A stretch of 64,000 bases of DNA, taken from contig JAGQDJ010000260.1 in assembly GCA_022885665.1 (NCBI GenBank), forward strand, positions 1,488,001 through 1,552,000, given 5' to 3'. Within the stretch, counting starts at the first letter, position 1. Each line of letters opens with the position of its first letter. Position numbers and translations under genes: made by a program. This document shows positions 49,945 through 60,957 of the stretch, in pieces. The notes beneath the pieces are model-generated. The model was not told the DNA's origin. It made no database searches and saw only the letters and a program-made list of their open reading frames with translations. The DNA is from Triops longicaudatus. Its lineage: Eukaryota > Arthropoda > Branchiopoda > Notostraca > Triopsidae.

Positions 49945-52900
49945 GGGGTAAAAAGAAAACTGCATTAGCGACAAAAACAGATCTGCATAACCAGTTGCGC
50001 CACTAATAAACATTTCCCCATAAACAATACTTGATTTTAATAGCACTAGGCTAGGAAGCGAAACACTTTACATGTACTACCAATAATAAGCATAATAATA
50101 ATAAAATAACACAAAAATAAAATTAAAATATCCAACAAGAAAATGCTCGTGCAAAATTTTTTCAGATAAACTTAAAGTGAACAAGCAAGAATGGATAGAC
50201 GCAGCTATAGCAGCCTTCACAGGTGGTCCCCGTGTTTTACTGATTACAGAAAAATAACAATAAAAACAACATGGAAACTTTAATGTTCGTGACCCGTTTT
50301 TTCTTTTTTTTAATTTGGTAGACTGACTAAATTCCTATAAAAATACTACTTCCCAGAAGTCAAAATTTGGATTAAAATAAGCCTACATACACGCAAACTT
50401 CCTGTACTCGCACATTTTCCGACCAGGGCGACCTTCACTTACGGCATTTATGAGGTCATTAACCAGAAAAAGGCTACAAAAATTCTGGAACAATTACCAG
50501 AATCTCGGATGCTTTTCGCATATCTTTTCTTCATAAAAAAATGAAACAAATGCGAACAACTCTGCAAGAACAAGATGTTGAGTGTAGTAGCCTTTATGAC
50601 ACGTCACACATCTTATCTAGTTAAGTAAATCTCTGACTATTTTCAGCTTTGCTGGAATTTTTATACGTTACAGAGTTTTACAGAACGATGGAAAGTAGTC
50701 CCACAAGGGTTTTGTTGCAATGACGAGAAAAATCGTCAAGTTTTGTCTTTGAGCGAAAGCGTGATTCCAAGATCTTATCTCGGAGTTTTTGTATCTCGTG
50801 AGGCTCCGCCCCTCTGAAAGAGGAGGTCCTTCAGCACATAGGAAAAAACGATAAATAATGTACATGGAAATAAAAACAAACATTAAATTTGACACAAATA
50901 AATGACATGAAAAGGCTCACAAATCCCTGCAATGAAACGCGGTGTTTAAGAAAATGATTTTAAGACAACTGCGCTGCACTTAATTGGAGTCATGTGTCGT
51001 AGTTTCGTGACCCCTTTTGTATAATCTACGGACGGGAAGAATCGGAATACGTTAGACTAAGTTATTTCGTTAAACTCGACTTACCCCCTTTTTTAAGTGC
51101 ATTTTTTGAAACGAAAAACGCTGCGAAATCAAGCGAAATGATTCAACGTCACGAGTAAATTCTTGTGTTTTGTAAATAATTGGAGGGTAAATAGCGGCAA
51201 AGGCAGCGCTGCTGTTGCGCCTTAGGAAAGCGGTTTTTAAGTCAAAAGTGACTTCTTATGGGGTAACCCCGCCCACCTTTCCCTGGCAACCCCCTGCCGG
51301 TTCTGCCCGAGTCTCCAGCCAAGGAGCCAAATTAATTTCGAATCATGTTTGGCGTATTATCACACTAGGGAGTCCCTTGCAGTCAACATGGCCGCGTTAT
51401 GTGCCACGCTTTTAAAAACCAGCACATGGGGGAAATGCGCGTTTTAATTCCCCTTCTTTACTCTTCTTATTTTTCATAACCTCAAACCCTGCTACGTATT
51501 ACTTTTACTCCGCATTCGTTAACGATTTCGTCACCTTGTCAAAGTGAGCTTGACAAAAAAAGGCGCGACAACTTCTCTTGATAAGAGGGTTCTTTTCGGT
51601 CGGGTGCTTGGTTAAGAAGCAGTGAATGCACCAAAAAAGCCATGGTTTTGCGCATTTCCCAGCAACTCTTGAAAATTCGCTCCACTTCATTTATTAAGCT
51701 GACCTCCCTAGCATGAACATCCCATGACGTCAGAACCACCCGCCTGGGTTTGGAAATAAAAGGATAAAAAGTCGGAAAAGCCACCGACTTGACCTCATTT
51801 TTTGACCTTGTCTATGTAACAAATTGTTGCCAGTATAGTCCTAATTAATCAACTTGGAGGGGGGGGGGGAAACTACCAAAAAACTCTTGCCTTTAGTTAT
51901 TCTCATGAAAAAAGCGAAAATGGCAAAACGAATCGCCCAAGTTTCACGTATGTGTACGGACACATGTTTCGGTCAAAGACAATACTTTTCACACTGCACG
52001 TATGGGTATACCACCTGCACTGACTGCACCAGTTCCTCTTTGACATTCAAGTAACGTGTATATACTATTATTCTGTAGGGATAAGAATTAAGCTGAAATT
52101 ATTTCGTTTTCTTCCTGGTGGGAAATGGCGATTACGTTCCACATTCTATGCAAGACAAAGTACACGTACACGTACAAATGAATAGTGATGATTAATATCG
52201 CCAAAAGGGGGGCTAAAATGGCCTAACAACAGTCCTTCCGGAACTCACGCTTTTAAGGAAAAAGGTGTTGCACTACAACTGTTCTCCATTTAAATTTTTC
52301 GAAAGTAATACGGTATAGCGTCGTTTAACGTGGACATACAAAGTAAATTTCACTACTGCTTTTTAGATTTATTTCTTCCACTACTGAATAGTATTGACAT
52401 GCGTCAACCCTTTATAAAAGTATGGTTCACGTGTTTACCATCAGCGCTCTGCCACAATCGCACTGTTCGAAAAGGGCACACTAGGGCTTCCAAAAAGAAA
52501 AGACAGGAAAAAATAATTAACACCTTGCAAGGCGCTCCGTTTCCCCTGATTGTAATTGCGCCGGCTTTTGTTACACACTTGCATAATGTACGTCGTGCAG
52601 ACACACAAGGAAGTCGTTTCTGTCCAGTGCCAACTGGTTCAGTGTGTTTAATTGCATACGTGTAGTAAGTTCCGAGTTTTCAGTCAAGGCGTTCCAAAGC
52701 TTTTAATTACATCTATCACGCGAGCCTTTGCGAAACAAAACCAGATGCTGCCAGAGTTCGCTGCGTTCGAGAAAGAAATTAATGCCGGCTGGTACAACAG
52801 AAATATGGACACGGGAAGGCGCACAATTTATGAGATTTCAATACCCGACAAACATTCTCCTTTATTCCACCACATTCCATCATTCAAGTCAATCACCAAC

Positions 52901-55900
52901 CGGAAATGTCCTGCTGTTCACCCAAACGCTTCAATGACAAATTTACGAGAAGTGAGCTTCATAATTTGATGACAACGTAAAAAAATGAGATCACCTTGCT
53001 TCTCCGGATAATTATAAGACAGTATTCACTTTTAAAGTAAACACTTATTCACTAAACATTTACGAGAATATTATTACCCTTTCGCCCCAACTTTGAAAAC
53101 TATAGTGCTAGACCGGAAGTTCGTTTTTTTATCTGAACTCATTTTCATTTTCCTCCGTGAATCTGTTCTTGCTTAGCTTTGTGGCTTCATAAATTCTGAA
53201 ACAGCGGTCATGAACTCTTGTGAATTACGAGAAAAGAAATTCACATTTTGTTTGCATGATGTGCTACTCCCATTCCCTGCACAATAGGTTCGGAGAACGA
53301 TTACTTACGCACTAGCGTAACTCTGGCCATTGTTTCCATTTGACAATTAAAACTGCAACTCACAGACTACTGGGTCTCCCCGCAGAGGACATTGTATCTT
53401 ATTGCATTGGAATGGAGGCTCCTAACCTGAAGCGTGGAAGGACCCCGTTGGGGTACGTGGATTGGGTTCATGTGATCTTCGCAGCACACACTTTTTGTAC
53501 ACTCACATAAAAATGTAAACAGATTTTCTCAAAAGTATGAACACCCTAATATGTGATCTACTCAGAGTTCACTCTTTGCAATATTGTTTACAAGCTAAAA
53601 ATTTAAGTTTCATACCTTGGAAGCCATTTTTTCGTTTTTAAATATTTTATTTATTTACTATTTCGCTTTAAGTTTTGCGAATTGCTAAAATGTGTTTCGA
53701 AGACACTGATGGGTATGTCGAATAAGTCTAGGGTATACAGTACACAGTATATCTATATATAACAACCGTTGTTTAGTGTGATTGAAATGAGTTGAAAATT
53801 GTCGATTAAACTGATTAAAATTAAACAATTGTCGATAAAATGAAACAATTAACTGGTCGACGTTGAAATAAATTAAAGGAAAAAATAAACTAGATAAATT
53901 AAAATAAATTAAAGGCAGACACCTCTAAATAAATTAAAGGGAAAAAAATAACAGCTGATTCTTTTGTGTCCAGATCTGTCATACAACGAACCTCTGCAGG
54001 CTTGATTAGGATGAAACTTTTCTTACCAGTTGCAAGCAATTTCACGTACTCAAGTATAGCTTGACTACGACGTGACTCAAAAGTATGACGCGTAAATCGT
54101 TTTAATTACTTGCCAAATGATTTCAATGCAATTATTCGTTTGAGGAATTCGTTCTATAGTCCCTAATTTTCTGTGTTGTATCTTTCCATTTTTACAGGGC
54201 GCTGGGAAGTGCGTCATGGTTATGTGGCAATACAGCTTTTTCTCAGCACCCAAAACCTCTACGAGAAAAGCTGAAGCTAATCATCCACCCCGTAAAAATT
54301 GGTCGGCTCTCAGGATCAGAATGATACGTCATCCAAGCAACTCTGTCTTCTTCTTTTCATTTAAGTTGTCTCTAAAATAAAACCCCTGAGCGCTACGTCG
54401 TACGGAATCCGGCAAGTGAAGGGTGAGGGCTTTTGAGTTTTGTTGCTAAGATATCTGTTATTTGGTACGGGATTCTTGAGCTCCTTGTGTTCCGCAACAA
54501 CAATGTTTTGCCGAGTCATGGTTTTTGATTTCCCTTCTTGATCCTTTGGTGCTAGAAACGGTTTTCCAGCCCTGCCCCTCAAACGCCTTCTCTCGAGTCT
54601 ACCAAACTTTTCGACTCTATATTTTGGTCAACCCTAATTTTCATCGCTGCATTTTTGCCATTCCAAAACTCTGGCCAGTTTTTAGCTGCTCACCGAAAAA
54701 AACTGACCAAAAATTTCCACAGTTTCTTTCTTTCGTCATATCAGCGAAAAGTAGGTAGGGCATTTTCATGAAGCAGAATTTGATTACTATATTTTTTATC
54801 TTATTCTTCCTTTTTCGTTCCCCGTAACTTGCTCTATCCCTCTCTTCCCCGAGATACACGAAGCTTGGACACGAAATGCTGCGTCAGCTTCCTTGACAAC
54901 TGCACATGTTTTCTAGCAGGTTAGGAACCGAAGTCTCTCGTCACACACCTGTACATAATCTGCAATTAATTCAAGAAGGAAATGACCAAAAGTGTTAATT
55001 GCACAAGCTCCTTCTTTCTGTTGCTCACACATCCAGCCACACATTTTCCTCCCGTGGACTGTCAGGTATGTTTCGCTTCATTACGCTCGCATAAAAAGAT
55101 TTTGTCCTACATAGTTTATTGCGGCAAACCCGAGTTCTTTCGTCCGTTGTCAGCCCTAAACTCGCGAAGCAGGCTGTCAAGGTGCGCATGACCTGTTGGC
55201 TAAGCTTCGTGTAAAATCCAATTCGGGAAACCTTGTTATTTTCGCAGACTTGAGCCGCTGAAACTGGCGTTAGGGAACATGGGAACGCATACTCCGGCGC
55301 CGCCAACTTTTCGGGACCAAAATGGTTCAGCCATGCATAAGTCCGGACCTTTTCTGTCGTCCATCTTGCCACCAGGTGTTTAGGTATTTTCCAAGTGAGA
55401 GGCTCTCGTTTTGCCTATTGCCCCCCGTTCCTGTCTTTTTTCGATTCTAAAGGCTTTCCAAAGTATTGCGCACCGAGCTTTGAGAAATTGCCGAGATCCG
55501 TAGCGCGGTGAGGCTTGTTTTATCCGACCCGAGTAAGACTTAAGCAACCTGAAACCTTTTCGGGTGTCCACCTTCATTACGACGACGTAATGATTTACGG
55601 GAAGGAAGCTTCCTTCACAACTGCCCGTGATTTTTTTTTACGATATCGAGGTCGGCTCTAGTTGGTAACGCTTAACACGGGTTGAGAACTTAACGAGTCC
55701 CTTTTTATGAGCACAAATGTCACGGTTTGTTGGACTTATCGATTAAGCTTTCTTAATAGTCAGGCATTGTTGGAGCTATTGCTTTACAGATTGCGGATAA
55801 TGGGGCCTGCAAGTAGGCTGCTAGTCCCTCGTAAAACGAAACAGGTCACACCTTTACGAGTCTTGTTCTGGGACAAGTTCTAGGATTGGAAAAGTTGGTA

Positions 55901-58900
55901 ATAATACAAAAGATTATAGCTTACAGTGCTATAACACCTTAAAACATGTGGACTCTTATAACCTCCGTGTTTCATTTCCCCATTACTTCCAGTCACCTCT
56001 GTACCCACGGAGGGTGTTATAGGTTTTTAACCACCCCCCCCCCCCCCGAAATATTAATTTTATAAGGTTAAGCACAGGGGACTACAAAGTGTCTACGAAA
56101 ATTGCATACGGGAAAACACCCTTGAACCAAAATCCTGGCTACGGCCCTGCTTCCAGTGATCGTAATTTGCAAACTTTTATGACTTATGCAACGTGTTGGG
56201 CTTTATTTCACAAGCGACAAGGATAACGACTGACTCTATACAGTGTGGCAAACATCAATATCAACAGAGGATATAGCAAAGGACAAGGTCAAGCTACTAC
56301 GAAGGACATGCTAATCTAACCCTACAGTTAGGTCACATACCACTTAGGCCCGCGGTGCTCGGACAGAGAATTACGTTTTACGTAAAATAGCAAATTTGGG
56401 GTACGAATGAGCATCCAAAGTCTCGTGTCTTTACAAGTCAAGTTGATTAAATTTGTACAATTAAATTTGCCTTTAATTCAACTCTTACACTACTGCAACC
56501 TGCATGCTAGAATCAGTACATCCGTAGCGTTTGAAAGCTTGCGAAGTGGAGAATATTTCCTGAAATTTAGTACCAGGAAAACTTGTCAAATTTTTGTATA
56601 AGCTGAATGCAACTGAAAGTTCCTTGTCTTTTATTGTTGTACAAAATTTGCATATAACATGGAAATACGTTAATTGGAATAAACTGAATTAAGGCTCAAT
56701 TGTCTAGCTAACTAGATAAAACAGATTATATGCAAACATGGAACGACGTCCTAAATTATCGCGGCTAGCAGGCAAAACGCAAGAATCCAGAATTACCACT
56801 AAACTTCTCTCAATATTTACTTTTTTAGTTACTGCAAAAACCATAGATTTTGCACCTTTTTCGCCGGTATGACTCATATTCTGTTGTAATGGCACTAGAA
56901 ATTACATGTATTTTGCTCGCCTTTCAGTATAAGGTCTTTAGTACTTGAGAGATTTTACGTAGGACGGTTATTTAGACATACATTACACGACTACGACTCT
57001 GTACTGCTTCGTCGTTTTCTTTGCAAAGCACAAAAAATGCTTCTTACGATAAAAAACGCCAAAAAAAAAGAATAAGCCGGGTTTCAACTCTAAATGCCTG
57101 AAAATCTAATGTATTTTCAGACAAAAAATGACAACTAAACTACTATACGCTGCAGAGCAGAACTAAATAGCGTTTGGTAAGAATCGTACAAAAGCGTAGG
57201 AGTCGTTGAATTTTACCGCTGTCAGTTTTGTTGGGCTATCTCATTGGTCTTGGTTAGCGGGGAAGATCATAAGAGTAGTTTTTTTTACCCCCTCCACCCC
57301 CAAAACTATTGTTACGTTACAGAGGCCTTTTCTACCACGTTTGCTGCTCCTTCTTCTCGCAGCCAAGTCTTCCTTCTTTTTATCTTCCCACATTTTTGGT
57401 AACTGATGAGGTTTTATGGCGGCGACCGAATATGTTATATTACCTGGAGGAGACAGACAGCATGGGGCGTTATGGAAGTAATTTTTTTTAAGGGTGCTGC
57501 TCTGCTCGGTGCCGCGTTACTGAGAAGTATGATGTACCGTGGGGTGTTAGCGAGGGGAAAAAAATTAGGGATATAAAAAAATGAGAAGGATGTTCAATTG
57601 GCTATGGTTGACACATGTATGATGAACGATAGAACCTTAGTCGACGGGGTTTCCCTAATGTCTACTCGATGTAATCCATAACCACAGCACTGCAAGCCAC
57701 ATCTATAAAAATGTCTTGTCTTTCCCACTTGGCTTATTGTTTTCTGGGTTCTTAATTGCATCCGCAAGCTGGTATTATGACTCAGTTTCATGGCAACCGA
57801 TGAGGTTATTTCCAACTACCGTGCGACTAACGACTTGACGCTGCACTCCCTTGTAATCTTCACTCTTTGTAGTATCCAGTTTATGTCAGAAACGTAACAG
57901 ATATTTTTGGTCCGGTTCTTGATTTTAATTACCTTGCGTGTTACGATGGGACGAAGCTATCTGTTTGCCGCGCCATCCGGAAGGAAACTTTGTTGGTAAA
58001 GTTGTCACTTGGCGCGGGGTGCGTTTAATTTCAGAATGTGTGTTCAGCTTTAGAAAAATTGATATACAAAATGGGCCCGAAAAGCGGGGAAATTGAGGAA
58101 AACGAGATGTCCCGCTGTGTCCAAGGCCTCAGCGCCCATTCTCGTGCAGTTCAGGGAACTTCAATCACATCGTTCAGCCAAAACCATGGAGAGAAGCGTA
58201 CATTTCATGGGCTATGCCATTATTTAACGTATCTTTATCTGCTAAATATCTTTCTATGACAAACCGCTAAGCTCATAACATCGCAGATGGAATAAATTCC
58301 GCAATGTGAGACATTGCAAACTGTGAAGTACTACCGCTTCGTGGTTACATGTTTCCATTTGACGATCCAGTGCAATGCTTTGCATTTTTCTGACCGCCTT
58401 TCACACAACTTGCTATGCTATCGTGGTCGTCTATTTGCAACATTAAGCCTTACAGTTTTTAGGTACTAAAATTCAAGTGAGTGGCTCCTTATTTGCGGGT
58501 TCGCGCCTGGCGGTCGAATAAATTCAAAAGTTTCACGGAAACTAATGTATATCGATATTACTGTTACTTAATGGTGAAAAATCATTCGATGGGAAGAAAT
58601 GTATAGTTTCCATGAAAAATTGGTCCGAGAAAAAACTATGAAGTACTATTTCGTTATCAGATTATTTCAGTTTTCAGCATATTAGTCAAGAAAATATTCC
58701 AGAGAGCTTAGTACGATGTTATAGTAGCAAATCGCTACGAAAGCTAATGAGGTTTATTGCTCGCGTTCGTCAGGAAAAATAGTTTGCGCGTCCGTAAATT
58801 TGTTAATCAAGCATGAAGCTTGACTTGTCGGGCGAACACCCTTCCAAATACGGTAGAAAAAATATGCTGCATGCATGTGCAGTCCAAAAGTTTCTGACCC

Positions 58901-60632
58901 CTTGCTGTTTATTTCGATCGCTTTTTTTGTTTCACCATCCGACTCCCCAGCGCGAAAAAAACGAAAGCAAAAAACAAAAGAAAGTGCTGAATATAGCCTA
59001 AATACGGTCGAAATGGCCGCAGTCTTCTGAGCAGGGCTGAAGTTCTCCATTTCTCTACCAATTGCCAAGGCACCAACGGAGTGACACGACTACTCTAAAA
59101 CAACGGGCTCCCATAAGGCCAAACCCCATTTTTATACCTGTATGTCGACTTTTTTTTCCCCCAACTGTGAAAATGAGCCTATTTCTCGAGTACATACTGC
59201 TGCTATTAATTCCCGGGACTCCACATGACATGTTTCGTTCTCCTTACTTAACTTTCAAATTCTTCACCTCCGTATATGCCATTTCCCGTACCGCTGGCTC
59301 TCGCGTCCCCGGTTATTAATTTACTTAGGCGGGTTTTTAGGCGTGGAATCTTTGCGAATAGCGGTCATAAGAAATTGAAAAAAGGGCGAGTCGGGGGTAT
59401 AACACCATACGACAGGTGAAAATGAGAAATGGGGGTCTTGCGCTGCTTTTAAAACTAATCGCTGACTTCTTGAGCTAATTAAGGAAGACAAAGACGTGTG
59501 GGACTTCCCGAGGATGGACAACGCAGCGAGAGGGCCCGGCGAGAAACAGATGAAGCTGCAAACTACCACGCATTATCGCGTCCAAAGTTGTTCAAGTTTG
59601 CAGGTCTACTGCTACTACGGGTGTCCGTTAAGTCCATACCAAATTTAAGGCTTGAGCCAGTCCCTATCCCTGAGGAAATGAATCGACGCGGGATGCCACC
59701 TAATCACTTCACGCTCCATCAAAAGGAGGCCGCTTTTATATCAAAATGCAAACTGCGCTTTCTACGTCTCGGGGCTTTTCGATCTTTAGCGTGCATTTTG
59801 GAATGAGAGCGAAAAATCACGACGCTCTTTTTTCCAACCTTTCCTTTCTTCTTTCTTTCTTGCTTCCTTTGAACTGACAACGAAGAATAGGGGAGGCGTG
59901 CAAGTGCATACGCATTTTGTGAGCAATGATGCTTCTCTCGTACAGATTAGATTTTGCTCTTCCCATATCACCTGATTAACCTTTGCCTTCTGGACGAGAT
60001 GCAGATAAATTTGCATTAAACAATGCGAGTTCTGTTTTTGAAGTGACTTTCAACACAGCAAACCCTGACCTAACGCGTACTATCACCTTTTGCGTAAAGT
60101 AAGAAATAGGGTGATCATTGTTATCAGTTATGTAGAACCATTTCGACTGATATTGTTGCCAAGTAGAAGCCTTTCAAAGGAATGCTTACCTGAAGGGAAA
60201 CTGTTTCCGAAAGTTGTACGAGACCGTAGCGGAAATCGCAAAGAGCTCCAGTAAGACACCAGAAAAATTGATACCTTCCGCACTCCCATTCGAAACTATT
60301 TTCAAAATCTGGGGCACTTTGACTACATATAAAAAGTTAGTACGATATAATGAGTTTTGGAACTTAAAAAAATTACCCAGCACAGAGCCCGCGACTATTC
60401 CTAGTCCTAATCCTTTGCTAATAAGCGCTTTTAGGCATGGAGCTGAAATTGAAAAAAAAAGTATTAATTTGATTAAAAAAATGTTAGTAATGAACATGGC
60501 CGCCGGCTTTCCCTTATCTCTTGTGTAAGTTATTGGGCTTTACTTACCATCAAAGAAATTATAGTTAACGAAAAATTCGTCAAAGCATTCTGGAGTAATC
60601 AACTGTAAGGCAAAGGGCTTTATAACCTCCAT
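45407..60632 (-). CDS. MPDU1: MPDU1, mannose-P-dolichol utilization defect 1 protein, five exons
   Basis: A multi-pass ER membrane protein of the PQ-loop family. In animals it is needed for use of dolichol-phosphate mannose and glucose in N-glycan, GPI-anchor and related synthesis. Exons (minus strand): 60632-60548, 60442-60377, 60322-60190, 49364-49121, 45685-45407. Joined, they encode 268 aa (human about 247). All junctions have GT..AG ends and the frame is kept. Family landmarks are ITPECFDEFFVNYNFF near the N-terminus, PCLKALISKGLGLGIVAGS (30-48), the PQ-loop VKVPQILKI (51-59) formed across the exon 2/3 junction, SAEG, FPFSAWGDGAFL across exon 3/4, LLSPLAPTELLWALQAANIP, and GQLSALTTFMLFAGSLARIFTSIQETGD in the last exon. 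The C-terminus is a basic, Ser/Asn-rich tail. The start ATG follows an in-frame stop. Introns 1 and 2 are 105 and 54 bp; introns 3 and 4 are 10825 and 3435 bp. Confidence 0.95.
45797..45823. repeat. 9-bp tandem repeat (tgaaatatc), three copies
   Basis: Two perfect copies and one with a single change. A short tandem repeat in MPDU1 intron 4, about 110 bp upstream of exon 5. Confidence 0.85.
47145..47330 (-). CDS. Candidate transmembrane-coding exon inside MPDU1 intron 4
   Basis: The minus strand is open for 61 codons and very hydrophobic, with two membrane-spanning-like segments (IFTAALLVSGAVWGFFSA and LYAVLVVGSMIIGLAQ). It is bounded by a donor-like GCGCAG|GTCCGA at about 47189. Acceptor-like AG sites lie after a T-rich stretch near 47320. 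It contains the tetrapeptide RIFT, as does MPDU1 exon 5, but wider similarity is not convincing. An exon from the T-rich acceptor to the donor is not a multiple of 3, so it does not fit as a simple cassette between the phase-0 MPDU1 exons 4 and 5. It could belong to a nested gene, or be chance. Confidence 0.2.
   Translation of the reverse strand: MGFYVSSGACRIFTAALLVSGAVWGFFSAEGLYAVLVVGSMIIGLAQVRNFFFFSFWVFSR
47730..47753. repeat. Perfect 12-bp tandem duplication
   Basis: The unit ttgaaaaacgcc occurs twice head to tail inside MPDU1 intron 4. A small duplication with no evident function. Confidence 0.85.
49121..49364 (-). CDS. MPDU1: MPDU1 exon 4
   Basis: 244 nt after acceptor atacttttgcag. 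It encodes AWGDGAFLAFQTALIGALVV (transmembrane) through LQAANIPVVFCSK. It includes a Lys/Gly-rich loop (TAKGGRGKKAEGN) that I believe is longer than in the human protein. The donor is AAG|GTTTGA, phase 0. Confidence 0.93.
49910..49942 (+). repeat. Homopolymer A tract (33 nt)
   Basis: The longest homopolymer in the window. On the plus strand it could be the poly(A) tail of a retroposed sequence inserted into MPDU1 intron 3 in antisense orientation. No target-site duplication could be delimited. Confidence 0.9.
51859..51869. repeat. Homopolymer G tract (11 nt)
   Basis: Eleven consecutive G in MPDU1 intron 3. A simple repeat. Confidence 0.85.
53867..53941. repeat. Three copies of an ataaattaaagg motif
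   Basis: Three copies of 'aataaattaaagg' with differing next bases, separated by unrelated AT-rich spacers. The region just to the left also repeats 'aaacaatt' and 'gtcgat(a)aaa' motifs. It looks like a decayed AT-rich minisatellite. Confidence 0.7.
56034..56047. repeat. Homopolymer C tract (14 nt)
   Basis: Fourteen consecutive C in MPDU1 intron 3, about 80 bp left of a dispersed-repeat copy. Confidence 0.85.
56129..56154 (+). repeat. Short dispersed repeat, copy B
   Basis: The core 'aaaatcctggctacggccct' matches copy A at 43921-43947 (22 of 26 identical). It lies inside MPDU1 intron 3. The two copies are in the same orientation. Confidence 0.45.
60190..60322 (-). CDS. MPDU1: MPDU1 exon 3
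   Basis: 133 nt after acceptor atatgtag. It carries the PQ motif (KVPQILKI) and the SAEG turn, and ends at FPF plus two bases of the Ser95 codon. The donor is TTCAG|GTAAGC. Confidence 0.93.
60377..60442 (-). CDS. MPDU1: MPDU1 exon 2
   Basis: 66 nt, preceded by tttcaatttcag. It encodes PCLKALISKGLGLGIVAGSVL, the most conserved block of the family. The donor is CTGG|GTAATT. The split codon with exon 3 gives Val51. Confidence 0.93.
60548..60632 (-). CDS. MPDU1: MPDU1 exon 1 (coding part)
   Basis: Residues 1-28 plus one base. It begins MEVIKPFALQLITPECFDEF. The ATG at 60632-60630 is the first in frame after an upstream TAA. The donor is GATG|GTAAGTA, and the split codon with exon 2 gives Ala29. 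Confidence 0.9.
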
Positions 60633-60856
60633 TTGTCGCGGTTTACTTGAGTCAAATGAAGAGCCAAAAAATTAGGAATGTTTATAAACACAATACAGCC
60701 GCAAGGAGCGTGCTGGAGAACGGAGAACGGCGGAAACTCGTCGATGGCAGCGTAGATAGTCAACCGCGAAGCTGGGTTGTTCGACTGAAAATGAACTGAA
60801 GTTTACAAACATAGTTGCGGTTTCTTAAGTGCTTTTACCTACTGAAGGACCGAATA
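60633..60856. promoter_or_regulatory. Shared head-to-head promoter of MPDU1 and RSRC1 (224 bp)
   Basis: The start codons of MPDU1 (minus) and RSRC1 (plus) are only 224 bp apart, so both promoters and 5' leaders must fit in this stretch. It contains a 12-bp perfect palindrome TGTTTATAAACA (60679-60690). That palindrome reads as a TATA-like and forkhead-like (TGTTTA) site in both directions. A GC-richer block with 'gatggcagcg' lies around 60719-60755. Transcription start sites are not defined by the sequence. Confidence 0.75.
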
Positions 60857-60957
60857 ATGCCGGCTGGCGAATATTCTAGTAGCGAAGGAAGCAGAAGTTC
60901 AAGATCTCATCGTAGAAGAAAAAACCGCAGCCGTAGCAGCTCTTCAGACACATCAAG
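60857..60957 (+). CDS. RSRC1: RSRC1 exon 1 (coding part)
   Basis: MPAGEYSSSEGSRSSRSHRR onward: 33 codons plus two bases. The donor is TCAAG|GTATAA. The split codon with exon 2 gives Ser. Confidence 0.9.

Larger units (their letters stand above)
49365..60189 (-). other. MPDU1 intron 3 (10825 bp)
   Basis: Bounded by TTCAG|GTAAGC and cttttgcag|TGCTTGG, with the Ser95 codon split across it. About 10.8 kb with no recognised exon. It contains a run of 33 A (49910-49942), G and C homopolymers, an AT-rich repeated motif at 53867-53941, the second copy of a dispersed repeat (about 56129-56154), and a pyrimidine-rich run at 59829-59873. A GC-richer part (55020-55600) is open on the minus strand in two successive frames, but no domain was recognised there. 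Confidence 0.8.

Noticed and set aside
60815..60856. Upstream extension of RSRC1
   Set aside because: Begins at TTG just after an in-frame TAG. The first ATG is 60857, which gives the expected RS-rich start.
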